Assembly: GCA_922989275.2 (NCBI GenBank)
Contig: OV277868.1
Coordinates: forward strand, 78,420,216-78,484,215
Direction of reading: 5' to 3'
DNA: 64,000 bases
Source of the DNA: Gari tellinella
Lineage: Eukaryota > Mollusca > Bivalvia > Cardiida > Psammobiidae
Shown here: piece after piece, positions 9,514 to 20,644 of the stretch
Position numbering within the stretch: the stretch's first letter is position 1
Layout of the letters: each line of letters begins with the position of its first letter
The notes under the pieces: generated by a model
Seen by the model: the letters and a program-made list of their open reading frames with translations, nothing else
Database searches by the model: none
What the model was told of the DNA's origin: nothing
Position numbers and translations under genes: made by a program

Positions 9514-12500
9514 TGTAGCAGTCAATTCTTTCCCCCCTCAAAAGTTTCCCCGGGGAAAGAATTGGCTAGCCAATTTCTTCCCCCGGGGAAAGAATTGGCT
9601 AGCCAATTCTTTCCCCCCCTAGTCAAAAACTTCCCCCCCTATAATTTCAAAAGTGGGATACTTTTAGCTAGCTAATTCTTTCCCCCCCTTAGTTGAAACT
9701 TTCCCCGGGGAAAGAATTGGCTAGCCACTTCTTTCCCCCCCTATATTTTGGATTTCTTTCTCACTATCTGGCGGAATTGTATGGTTTGACTATCTTGGAG
9801 GGGGGAAAGTTTTGGCTAGCCAATTCTTTCCCCCCTTTCTGACAGTGTGCGAAATTGTATGCTTTGACTATCTCGGAGGGGGGAAATTTTGGCTAGCCAA
9901 TTCTTTCCCCCCCTATCTGTCAGTCTGCGGAATTGCATCATTTGACTATCTTGGAGGGGGGAAAGTTTTGGCTAGCCAATTCTTTCCCCCCTATCTGACA
10001 GTCTGTGGAATTGTATACTTTGACTATGTTGGTGGGGGGGAAAGTTTTGGCTAGCCAATTCTTTCCCCCCTATCTGTCAGTCTGTGGAATTGCATCATTT
10101 GACTATCTTGGAGGGGGGAAAGTTTTGGCTAGCCAATTCTTTCCCCCCTATCTGACAGTCTGTGGAATTGTATACTTTGACTATGTTGGTGGGGGGGAAA
10201 GTTTTGGCTAGCCAATTCTTTCCCCCCTATCTGTCAGTCTGTGGAATTGCATCATTTGACTATCTTGGAGGGGGGAAAGTTTTGGCTAGCCAATTCTTTC
10301 CCCCCTCTCTTTCAGTCTGTGGAATTGTATACTTTGACTATCTTGGAGGGGGGAAAGTTTTGGCTAGCCAATTCTTTCCCCCCTCTCTTTCCGTCTGTGG
10401 AATTGTATACTTTGACTATCTTGGAGGGGGGAAAGTTTTGGCTAGCCAATTCTTTCCCCCCTATCTGACAGTCTGTGGAATTGTATACTTTGACTATCTC
10501 GGTGGGGGGAAAGTTTTGGCTAGCCAATTCTTTCCCCCCTATCTGTCAGTCTGCGGAATTGCATCATTTGACTATCTTGGAGGGGGGAAAGTTTTGGCTA
10601 GCCAATTCTTTCCCCCCTCTCTTTCAGTCTGTGAAATTGTATACTTTGACTATCTTGGAGGGGGGAAAGTTTTGGCTAGCCAATTCTTTCCCCCCTATCT
10701 GTCAGTCTGCGGAATTGTATACTTTGACTATCTTGGAGGGGGGAAAGTTTTGGCTAGCCAATTCTTTCCCCCCCTTTCTGACAGTGTGTGAAATTGTATG
10801 CTTTGACTATCTCGGAGGGGGGAAAGTTTTGGCTAGCCAATTCTTTCCCCCCTATCTGTCAGTCTGCGGAATTGCATCATTTGACTATCTTGGAGGGGGG
10901 AATGAATTGGCTAGCCAATTCTTTCCCCCCCTCTCTTTCCGTCTGTGGAATTGTATACTTTGACTATCTTGGAGGGGGGAAAGTTTTGGCTACCCAATTC
11001 TTTCCCCCCTATCTGACAGTCTGTGGAATTGTATACTTTGACTATCTCGGTGGGGGGAAAGTTTTGGCTAGCCAATTCTTTCCCCCCTATCTGTCAGTCT
11101 GCGGAATTGCATCATTTGACTATCTTGGAGGGGGGAAAGTTTTGGCTAGCCAATTCATTCCCCCCTCTCTTTCAGTCTGTGGAATTGTATACTTTGACTA
11201 TCTTGGAGGGGGGAAAGTTTTGGCTAGCCAATTCTTTCCCCCCTATCTGACAGTGTGCGAAATTGTATGCTTTGACTATCTCGGAGGGGGGAAAGTTTTG
11301 GCTAGCCAATTCTTTCCCCCCTATCTGACAGTGTGCGAAATTGTATGCTTTGAATATCTCGGAGGGGGGAAAGTTTTGGCTAGCCAATTCTTTCCCCCCT
11401 ATCTGCCAGTCTGCAGAATTGCAACATTTGACTATCTTGGAGGGGGGAAAGTTTTGGCTAGCCAATTCTTTCCCCCCTATCTGTCAGTCTGCGGAATTGC
11501 ATCATTTGACTATCTTGGAGGGGGGAAAGTTTTGGCTAGCCAATTCTTTCCCCCCTATTTGTCAGTCTGCTGAATTGCATCATTTGACTATCTTGGAGGG
11601 GGGAAAGTTTTGGCTAGCCAATTCATTCCCCCCTCTCTTTCAGTCTGTGGAATTGTATACTTTGACTATCTTGGAGGGGGGAAAGTTTTGGCTAGCCAAT
11701 TCTTTCCCCCCTATCTGACAGTGTGCGAAATTGTATGCTTTGACTATGTCGGAGGGGGGAAAGTTTTGGCTAGCCAATTCTTTCCCCCCTATCTGACAGT
11801 GTGCGAAATTGTATGCTTTGAATATCTCGGAGGGGGGAAAGTTTTGGCTAGCCAATTCTTTCCCCCCTATCTGCCAGTCTGCAGAATTGCAACATTTGAC
11901 TATCTTGGAGGGGGGAAAGTTTTGGCTAGCCAATTCTTTCCCCCCTATCTGTCAGTCTGCGGAATTGCATCATTTGACTATCTTGGAGGGGGGAAAGTTT
12001 TGGCTAGCCAATTCTTTCCCCCCTATTTGTCAGTCTGCTGAATTGCATCATTTGACTATCTTGGAGGGGGGAAAGTTTTGGCTAGCCAATTCTTTCCCCC
12101 CTCTCTTTCAGTCTGTGGAATTGTATACTTTGACTATGTTGGTGGGGGGGAAAGTTTTGGCTAGCCAATTCTTTCCCCCCTATCTGTGAGTCTGTGGAAT
12201 TGTATACTTTGACTATCTCGGTGGGGGGAAAGTTTTGGCTAGCCAATTCTTTCCCCCCTATCTGTCAGTCTGCGGAATTGCATCCTTTCATTATCTTGGA
12301 GGGGGGGAAGTTTTGGCTAGCCAATTCTTTCCCCCCTCTCTTTCAGTCTGTGGAATTGTATACTTTGACTATCTTGGAGGGGGGAAAGTTTTGGCTAGCC
12401 AATTCTTTCCCCCCTATCTGACAGTGTGCGAAATTGTATGCTTTGACTATCTCGGAGGGGGGAAAGTTTTGGCTAGCCAATTCTTTCCCCCCTATCTGAC

Positions 12501-15500
12501 AGTGTACGAAATTGTATGCTTTGAATATCTCGGAGGGGGGAAAGTTTTGGCTAGCCAATTCTTTCCCCCCTATCTGCCAGTCTGCAGAATTGCAACATTT
12601 GACTATCTTGGAGGGGGGAAAGTTTTGGCTAGCCAATTCTTTCCCCCCTATCTGTCAGTCTGCGGAATTGCATCATTTGACTATCTTGGAGGGGGGAAAG
12701 TTTTGGCTAGCCAATTCTTTCCCCCCTATTTGTCAGTCTGCTGAATTGCATCATTTGACTATCTTGGAGGGGGGAAAGTTTTGGCTAGCCAATTCTTTCC
12801 CCCCTCTCTTTCAGTCTGTGGAATTGTATACTTTGACTATGTTGGTGGGGGGGAAAGTTTTGGCTAGCCAATTCTTTCCCCCCTATCTGTGAGTCTGTGG
12901 AATTGTATACTTTGACTATCTCGGAGGGGGGAAAGTTTTGGCTACCCAATTCTTTCCCCCCTATCTGTCAGTCTGCGGAATTGCATCCTTTCATTATCTT
13001 GGAGGGGGGAAAGTTTTGGCTAGCCAATTCTTTCCCCCCTCTCTTTCAGTCTGTGGAATTGTATACTTTGACTATCTTGGAGGGGGGAAAGTTTTGGCTA
13101 GCCAATTCTTTCCCCCCTATCTGACAGTGTGCGAAATTGTATGCTTTGACTATCTCGGAGGGGGGAAAGTTTTGGCTAGCCAATTCTTTCCCCCCTATCT
13201 GCCAGTCTGCAGAATTGCAACATTTGACTATCTTGGAGGGGGGAAAGTTTTGGCTAGCCAATTCTTTCCCCCCTCTCTTTCAGTCTGTGGAATTGTATGC
13301 TTTGACTATCTCGGAGGGGGGAAAGTTTTGGCTAGCCAATTCTTTCCCCCCTATCTGACAGTGTGCAAAATTGTATGCTTTGAATATCTCGGAGGGGGGA
13401 AAGTTTTGGCTAGCCAATTCTTTCCCCCCTATCTGCCAGTCTGCAGAATTGCAACATTTGACTATCTTGGAGGGGGGAAAGTTTTGGCTAGCCAATTCTT
13501 TCCCCCCTATCTGTCAGTCTGCGGAATTGCATCATTTAACCATCTTGGAGGGGGGAAAGTTTTGGCTAGCCAATTCTTTCCCCCCTCTCTTTCAGTCTGT
13601 GGAATTGTATGCTTTGAATATCTCGGAGGGGGGGGAAGTTTTGGCTAGCCAATTCTTTCCCCCCTATCTGCCAGTCTGCAGAATTGCAACATTTGACTAT
13701 CTTGGAGGGGGGAAAGTTTTGGCTAGCCAATTCTATCCCCCTATCTGTCAGTCTGCAGAATTGCATCATTTGACTATCTTGGAGGGGGGGAAGTTTTGGC
13801 TAGCCAATTCTTTCCCCCCTATCTGACAGTCTGTGGAATTGTATACTTTGACTATGTTGGTGGGGGGGAAAGTTTTGGCTAGCCAATTCTTTCCCCCCTA
13901 TCTGTCAGCCTGCTGAATTGCATCATTTGACTATCTTGGAGGGGGGAAAGTTTTGGCTAGCCAATTCTTTCCCCCCTATTTGTCAGTCTGCTGAATTGCA
14001 TCATTTGACTATCTTGGAGGGGGGAAAGTTTTGGCTAGCCAATTCTTTCCCCCCTCTCTTTCAGTCTGTGGAATTGTATACTTTGACTATGTTGGTGGGG
14101 GGGAAAGTTTTGGCTAGCCAATTCTTTCCCCCCTATCTGTGAGTCTGTGGAATTGTATACTTTGACTATCTCGGAGGGGGGAAAGTTTTGGCTAGCCAAT
14201 TCTTTCCCCCCTATCTGTCAGTCTGCGGAATTGCATCCTTTCATTATCTTGGAGGGGGGAAAGTTTTGGCTAGCCAATTCTTTCCCCCCTCTCTTTCAGT
14301 CTGTGGAATTGTATACTTTGACTATCTTGGAGGGGGGAAAGTTTTGGCTAGCCAATTCTTTCCCCCCTATCTGACAGTGTGCGAAATTGTATGCTTTGAC
14401 TATCTCGGAGGGGGGAAAGTTTTGGCTAGCCAATTCTTTCCCCCCTATCTGCCAGTCTGCAGAATTGCAACATTTGACTATCTTGGAGGGGGGAAAGTTT
14501 TGGCTAGCCAATTCTTTCCCCCCTCTCTTTCAGTCTGTGGAATTGTATGCTTTGACTATCTCGGAGGGGGGAAAGTTTTGGCTAGCCAATTCTTTCCCCC
14601 CTATCTGACAGTGTGCAAAATTGTATGCTTTGAATATCTCGGAGGGGGGAAAGTTTTGGCTAGCCAATTCTTTCCCCCCTATCTGCCAGTCTGCAGAATT
14701 GCAACATTTGACTATCTTGGAGGGGGGAAAGTTTTGGCTAGCCAATTCTTTCCCCCCTATCTGTCAGTCTGCGGAATTGCATCATTTAACTATCTTGGAG
14801 GGGGGAAAGTTTTGGCTAGCCAATTCTTTCCCCCCTCTCTTTCAGTCTGTGGAATTGTATGCTTTGAATATCTCGGAGGGGGGGGAAGTTTTGGCTAGCC
14901 AATTCTTTCCCCCCTATCTGCCAGTCTGCAGAATTGCAACATTTGACTATCTTGGAGGGGGGAAAGTTTTGGCTAGCCAATTCTTTCCCCCTATCTGTCA
15001 GTCTGCAGAATTGCATCATTTGACTATCTTGGAGGGGGGGAAGTTTTGGCTAGCCAATTCTTTCCCCCCTATCTGACAGTCTGTGGAATTGTATACTTTG
15101 ACTATGTTGGTGGGGGGGAAAGTTTTGGCTAGCCAATTCTTTCCCCCCTATCTGTCAGTCTGCTGAATTGCATCATTTGACTATCTTGGAGGGGGGAAAG
15201 TTTTGGCTAGCCAATTCTTTCCCCCCTCTCTTTCAGTCTGTGGAATTGTATACTTTGACTATGTTGGTGGGGGGGAAAGTTTTGGCTAGCCAATTCTTTC
15301 CCCCTATCTGTGAGTCTGTGGAATTGTATACTTTGACTATCTCGGTGGGGGGAAAGTTTTGGCTAGCCAATTCTTTCCCCCCTATCTGTCAGTCTGCGGA
15401 ATTGCATCCTTTCATTATCTTGGAGGGGGGGAAGTTTTGGCTAGCCAATTCTTTCCCCCCTCTCTTGACAGTGTGCGAAATTGTATGCTTTGACTATCTC

Positions 15501-15703
15501 GGAGGGGGGAAAGTTTTGGCTAGCCAATTCTTTCCCCCCTATCTGCCAGTCTGCAGAATTGCAACATTTGACTATCTTGGAGGGGGGAAAGTTTTGGCTA
15601 GCCAATTCTTTCCCCCCTCTCTTTCCGTCTGTGGAATTGTATACTTTGACTATCTTGGAGGGGGGAAAGTTTTGGCTAGCCAATTCTTTCCCCCCTATCT
15701 GTC
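9514..15703 (+). repeat. Left TIR: palindromic 78-bp satellite array
   Basis: The outer 280 bp (9514-9790) hold irregular palindromes (CCCCGGGG, TTGGCTAGCCAA). From about 9790 the sequence becomes a tandem array with a 78-bp period, roughly 75 units by length. Each unit has a palindrome: GGGGGGAAAG, TTTTGGCTAGCCAATT, CTTTCCCCCC; plus a variable linker such as CTATCTGACAGTGTGCGAAA and TTTGACTATCTTGGA. Linker variants (GTATACTTTGAC, GCATCATTTGAC, GCAACATTTGAC) form higher-order blocks. Because 78 is divisible by three, long open frames run through the array by chance; they are not genes. The array ends abruptly at CTATCTGTCA (about 15703). Confidence 0.92.
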
Positions 15704-17590
15704 ACTAGGTCAAATCATAGAGAAACCTTGTTAACACTCTAGAGGCTACAAATCTCAATGGATCTTAATGAAACTTGGTCATAATGTTTGCCTTATTGAT
15801 ATCTTGGTCAGGTTCGAATTTTGGGTCATGTCCGGTCAAAAACTAGGTCACTAGGTCAAATTATAGAAAAACCTTGTTAACAATATAGAGGCTACAAATC
15901 TCAATGGATCTTTATGAAATTTAGCCAAAATGTTTGCCTCGTTGATAACAAGGTCAACTTTGAATGTGTGTCATGTCCGGTCAAAAACTAGGTCACTAGG
16001 TCAAATCATAGAAAAACCTTGTTAACACTCTAGAGGCTACAAATCTCAATGGATCTTAATGAAACTTGGTCAGAATGTTTGCCTTATTCATATCTAGGTC
16101 AGGTTCGAATTTTGGGTCATGTCCGGTCAAAAACTAGGTCACTAGGTCAAATCATAGAGAAACCTTGTTAACACTCTAGAGGCTACAAATCTCAATGGAT
16201 CTTAATGAAACTTGGTCAGAATGTTTGCCTTATTGATATCTAGGTCAGGTTCGAATTTTGGGTCATGTCCGGTCAAAAACTAGGTCACTAGGTCAAATTA
16301 TAGAAAAACCTTGTTAACAATATAGAGGCTACAAATCTCAATGGATCTTTATGAAATTTAGCCAAAATGTTTGCCTCGTTGATAACAAGGTCAACTTTGA
16401 ATGTGTGTCATGTCCGGTCAAAAACTAGGTCACTAGGTCAAATCATAGAAAAACCTTGTTAACACTCTAGAGGCTACAAATCTCAATGGATCTTAATGAA
16501 ACTTGGTCAGAATGTTTGCCTTATTCATATCTAGGTCAGGTTCGAATTTTGGGTCATGTCCGGTCAAAAACTAGGTCACTAGGTCAAATTATAGAAAAAC
16601 CTTGTTAACAATATAGAGGCTACAAATCTCAATGGATCTTTATGAAATTTAGTCAAAATGTTTGCCTTGTTGATAACTAGGTCAACTTTGAATGTGTGTC
16701 ATGTCCGGTCAAAAACTAGGTCACTAGGTCAAATCATAGAAAAACCTTGTTAACACTCTTGAGGCTACAAATCTCAATGGATCTTAATTAAACTTGGTCA
16801 GAATGTTTGCCTTATTCATATCTAGGTCAGGTTAGAATTTTGGGTCATGTCCGGTCAAAAACTAGGTCACTAGGTCAAATTATAGAAAAACCTTGTTAAC
16901 AATATAGAGGCTACAAATCTCAATGGATCTTTATGAAATTTAGTCAAAATGTTTGCCTTGTTGATAACTAGGTCAACTTTGAATGTGTGTCATGTCCGGT
17001 CAAAAACTAGGTCACTAGGTCAAATCATAGAAAAACCTTGTTAACACTCTTGAGGCTACAAATCTCAATGGATCTTAATTAAACTTGGTCAGAATGTTTG
17101 CCTTATTCATATCTAGGTCAGGTTAGAATTTTGGGTCATGTCCGGTCAAAAACTAGGTCACTAGGTCAAATTATAGAAAAACCTTGTTAACAATATAGAG
17201 GCTACAAATCTCAATGGATCTTTATGAAATTTAGTCAAAATGTTTGCCTCGTTGATAACTAGGTCAACTTTGAATGTGGGTCATGTCCGGTTTAAAAAAC
17301 TAGGTCACTAGGTCAAATCATAGAAAAACCTTGTTAACACTCTAGAGGCTACAAATCTCAATGGATCTTAAAGAAACTTGGTCAGAATGTTTGCCTTATT
17401 GATATCTAGGTCAAGTTCGAATTTTGGGTCATGTCCGGTCAAAAACTAGGTCTCTAGATCAAATCATTGGAAAATCTTCTTTACACTCTAGAGGTTGATA
17501 GTGGGTATACATGTCCAGTCATAATCTAGGTCACTATAGGTCAAGTTTATCATGGTGTACCAGGTGAGCGATTTCCGGCCATAGTGGCCC
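15704..17590. repeat. 146-bp satellite in dimeric form
   Basis: About 12-13 head-to-tail units of about 146 bp begin at CTAGGTCACTAGGTCAAAT. Two unit types mostly alternate: one with CATAGAAAAACCTTGTTAAC then ACTCTAGAGG, the other with TTATAGAAAAACC and CAATATAGAGG. The working repeat is thus about 291 bp. The right edge (17540-17600) runs into CCAGGTGAGCGATTTCCGGC and GTGGCCCTTGTTT, the edge of the dispersed repeat seen at 5185-6460 but inverted. I infer that such a repeat landed at the inner edge of the left TIR and its internal unit expanded. Confidence 0.85.
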
Positions 17591-18460
17591 TTGTTTAAAT
17601 TTGCCAAAGGCAACTTTGTTAGCCATCTGACAACTCTTGTTCATTTAGATTTGTTCCTTTAGTTATATTGTTCCGTTTTTTTTCGTAAGGCCCTTAACCC
17701 TCTGTATAAAAGCAAATCAATTAAGTGACCAATTGGATCATTGCTACTTTTAATGTAAATTTCAAATACTGTCCCATCAGGTGACTACAACTAGTATAAG
17801 AGGACCATTTTGTGCACGCAAATTCAGTAATCCGGCCTTCATCCAATTTTACCCCCATCCTTCACAAACAAGAGGGCCATGGCCCTTAATTCGCTCACCT
17901 GAGGTCATTGTGCCTTAGCTTAATAGGCAAGACAACAATTTAATATAAATGTAGCTGTAAATGGAATTATCTTCCAGACAAAAAAAACCATGACAAATTG
18001 GAATAATTTAAAAAAATATTGTTGGCAGAGTTATGGCCCTTATCCATGACACTTCTTCTTATCAAGCTACATGTATTTCCATATGATTATTCATTGCCCA
18101 TTATAGTCTATGTACAGTTTTTGGTATACATGCTATCAGCTGATTCATCATATCTGATGTTAGTGATGTCTGTTGCTAGTCTTGTCCGACGCCAGTCTTG
18201 TCTGATGTTAGTCTAGTCTGATGATGTACGTTGTCTATCTTGATTATGTAGTTAGTTAAAAAAGTGTCTGATGTCTGACGTTTGACTTTGTATATGGACA
18301 ATACCTTGATGTCTGATGTCAAGTCTAGTCTAACGATGAAGTTAGTCTTGTTTGATGATGTAGTAGATCAATCCATGAGACTAGTTAAGTCACACCTGTT
18401 CCTGTTTACGAAAAGTGAAAGTGAATATATTTCATTTTAACAACTGATCATTATTCGTTT
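17591..18460. other. Transposase upstream region; no exon found
   Basis: A TATA-like word (CTGTATAAAAGC, about 17701-17712) is the only promoter-like signal. From 17870 there is another AACAAGAGGGCCATGGCCCT-type repeat, and 18130-18370 is a run of short GTCTGATGT / TTAGTCT repeats. I could not find the expected N-terminal coding exon of a Ginger1 transposase here. It is either lost, displaced by these repeats, or too diverged to see. Confidence 0.5.
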
Positions 18461-18463
18461 CAG

Positions 18464-20229
18464 GTAAATATGCAGGAGGTCACCTTGGACGGGATAAAAC
18501 GTACCAGAAATGTAGTGAAAGTTATTACTGGAAAGGAATGAAGACTGATGTAACCTCATTCATCACAAACTGTGATGCATGTAGTCGGACAAATCTTGGA
18601 CCAGCCAAATTGGCCCCTCCTTTAAACTCTATACCTGTACCAGCAAAGGTTTGGAGCCTGGTAGGAATTGATATTGTTGGTCCTCTGCCTGAGACACAGA
18701 ACAAGAACAAATACATTGTGGCCGCTACTGACCATTTTTCCAAATGGAGTGAAGCCAGTGCTCTACCGGACAAGTCGGCGTATTCAGTATCAAAATTTCT
18801 GCTGAACATCATTTGTAGGCTGGGGCCCATGGAGTCAATTATAACAGACCAGGGAAGAGAGTTCACAAACTCTCTAATAGACTTCTTGACAGATGAGCTA
18901 GACATTGATCATAGAATTTCTTCTGCCTATCATCCACAGACTAACGGCCAGAGGGAAAGGGACAACAGAACCCTAAAGGAAATGTTGACTAAGACGACGA
19001 ACAAGGAAGGAACAGACTGGGACACTCTTTTACAGAGCAACTTGTTTGCGTATAGAACTAGTGTCCATTCCTCAACCAAGTGTACACCCTTTGAGGTCAT
19101 GTATGGGAGGAAAGCCCGAATAGTTCGCACCGGTCAACAATTACCAACAGCCAAAGAGTGCATCTTTATACAGACCACCTTGGATAATATAGATCAACAG
19201 AGGAGAGCGATAAATCAAATTGTTGACGAGAACATTTCCAAGGCACAAAAACACCAGAAGAAAAACTTTGACAATAGACACAAATCTTTTGACACGTATC
19301 CAGAAGGCTCTTTGGTTTTAATGAAAAATGCAAGTAGAATAAGAAGGTTTGGATGCAAACTAGCTCCACGTTGGGTAGGACCCTATACAGTTCTACAAAC
19401 CTTGACCAAGGGCAGAGTCAAGTTACAAAACCCATCAAGCAGGAGAGTTCTGTCAAATGTTTATCACTGCTCTCACCTAAAAAAGTACAGTGCATCACAA
19501 TCAGATGAGGGAAAAAATATGCCATTGCCGCAGAAGATGAAAAAATCAAAAGCAAAAAAAGCCATGAAGAAACTAAAATCACTACCAAAAAAGCTGAAGT
19601 CTGTTGCACCTAACAAAAACAAAAAAGACAAACTCAGTCCAGATTGCTCAGCAGATGAAGAAGTAATTGTGATTAGTGAATCAAAACATGGAAGCACATT
19701 CAATCCACCAACTGAAAGGGAATGCCGTGAAAGATGTACAAATACCAACATAAGGTTTGTGCGAAGGCCAGCATATGGCAAAGACCAAGAGAGAGCTTCG
19801 GATCCTGGAGTTATTCGTACCGTTAAAGGAGATGGAAACTGCCTTTTTCGTGCACTTTCATATTCAGTCTCCGGATCAGAAGAGGGATACATCCAGTGTA
19901 GAAACAAAGTAGTTAATCACATGCGTGAATCTACAATTACCCAAAAACTTGGAAAATATCTTAATAGGAATGTTGCTCGTTATCTCAAGGAAACAAACAT
20001 GGACAAAAACTCAACTTGGGCAACTGATGCTGAAATTCTTGGCGCTGCATCACTCTTTAACATGGATGTGCATGTATATAGCAGATATGGAACAGATAGA
20101 AGGGGAAATGTAAAGCATAGCTGGCTTCGATACCCATCAGCACTTTCCCTGGAAAAGTCCGACACAAAATCTGGAATATATTTGCAAAATCTGGCCAACG
20201 ACCACTTCAATGTTGTTTTGGATTGTTAA
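18464..20229 (+). CDS. Ginger1-type transposase: Gypsy-like integrase fused to OTU protease (N-terminus missing)
   Basis: The open frame follows a splice acceptor (TTCGTTTCAG, ending 18463) and stops at 20227-20229. The first ATG (18538) lies inside the zinc finger, so the true start is upstream. Residue numbers count from that ATG. Zinc finger: GGHLGRDKT (His codon 18481) with NCDAC Cys12/Cys15; the first His would be on a missing exon. Integrase core: Asp45 (GIDIVGP), Asp104 (TDQGREF), Glu140 (NGQRER), a D-58-D-35-E arrangement. GPY motif: RWVGPYTV at 279-286. A lysine-rich linker (about 330-365) is followed by an OTU fold: KGDGNCLFRAL with Cys435 and NDHFNVVL with His556. Ginger1 integrase cuts and joins DNA ends; the OTU domain is predicted to be a deubiquitinase-like cysteine protease. 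All catalytic residues are present, with no frameshift or stop. Confidence 0.88.
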
Positions 20230-20310
20230 AACTTGTAATTCAAGGAAGTGATGAGATTAAGCCTGAAGTGGATACAAAGGACACAATGTTAAGTCACATT
20301 GCCATTTAAC
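20230..20310. other. 3' flank of the transposase exon
   Basis: Short non-coding stretch after the stop codon. The nearest AATAAA is at 20587-20592, beyond an inserted MITE, so the polyadenylation site is uncertain. Confidence 0.35.
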
Positions 20311-20531
20311 CCTTTATCCCATAGCCTATTTCCATTTTGAAGACAGGCCACAACTTGAAGCATGCTGAAAGTAAAGCAGAATTTCCCCATGGTAGACATT
20401 CTTCTTTGCTTTCAACCTGCTTTAAGCTACCAGTTGGTAGTATGAAGAAAAACTTTTTATTTATTAAAGTTTTTTCTTCAGGATAGGTATGAAATTAATG
20501 GACAAAAAGGCATATTTATGGGGTAAAGGAT
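20311..20531. mobile_element. M1 MITE inside the Ginger1 element
   Basis: The left end CCCTTTATCCCATAGCC follows TTAA, and the right end reads TATTTATGGGGTAAAGG. The hairpin arms near 20360-20425 are GCTGAAAGTAAAGCAG and its decayed complement. It lies 80 bp after the transposase stop, so it inserted into the element's 3' region. Confidence 0.75.
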
Positions 20532-20644
20532 TAGCAATACTGTACATCAAGTACAGTTAAACATGTAATAGAGAACAGTAACCTTAAATAAAGGCCATCT
20601 GTCCATAATGACTTCTCAAGAATATCCATTGACTATTCTCAATG

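Noticed and set aside
9812..15734. Long open frames encoding a repeating 26-residue peptide (for example VLASQFFPPYLSVCGIVYFD)
   Set aside because: The DNA unit is 78 bp, divisible by three, so open frames persist in several frames and on both strands at once. There is no start context, splice pattern or conservation beyond the DNA repeat. The 77-bp right array loses the frame, as expected for a non-coding satellite.
19473..19907. Minus-strand open frame opposite the transposase
   Set aside because: Shadow of the lysine-rich coding strand; it has no domain of its own.
18464..20229. Gypsy/Ty3 LTR retrotransposon integrase
   Set aside because: No reverse transcriptase, RNase H, protease, gag or LTR surrounds it. 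The OTU fusion, TGT...ACA inverted ends and CCGG duplication fit Ginger1 better.
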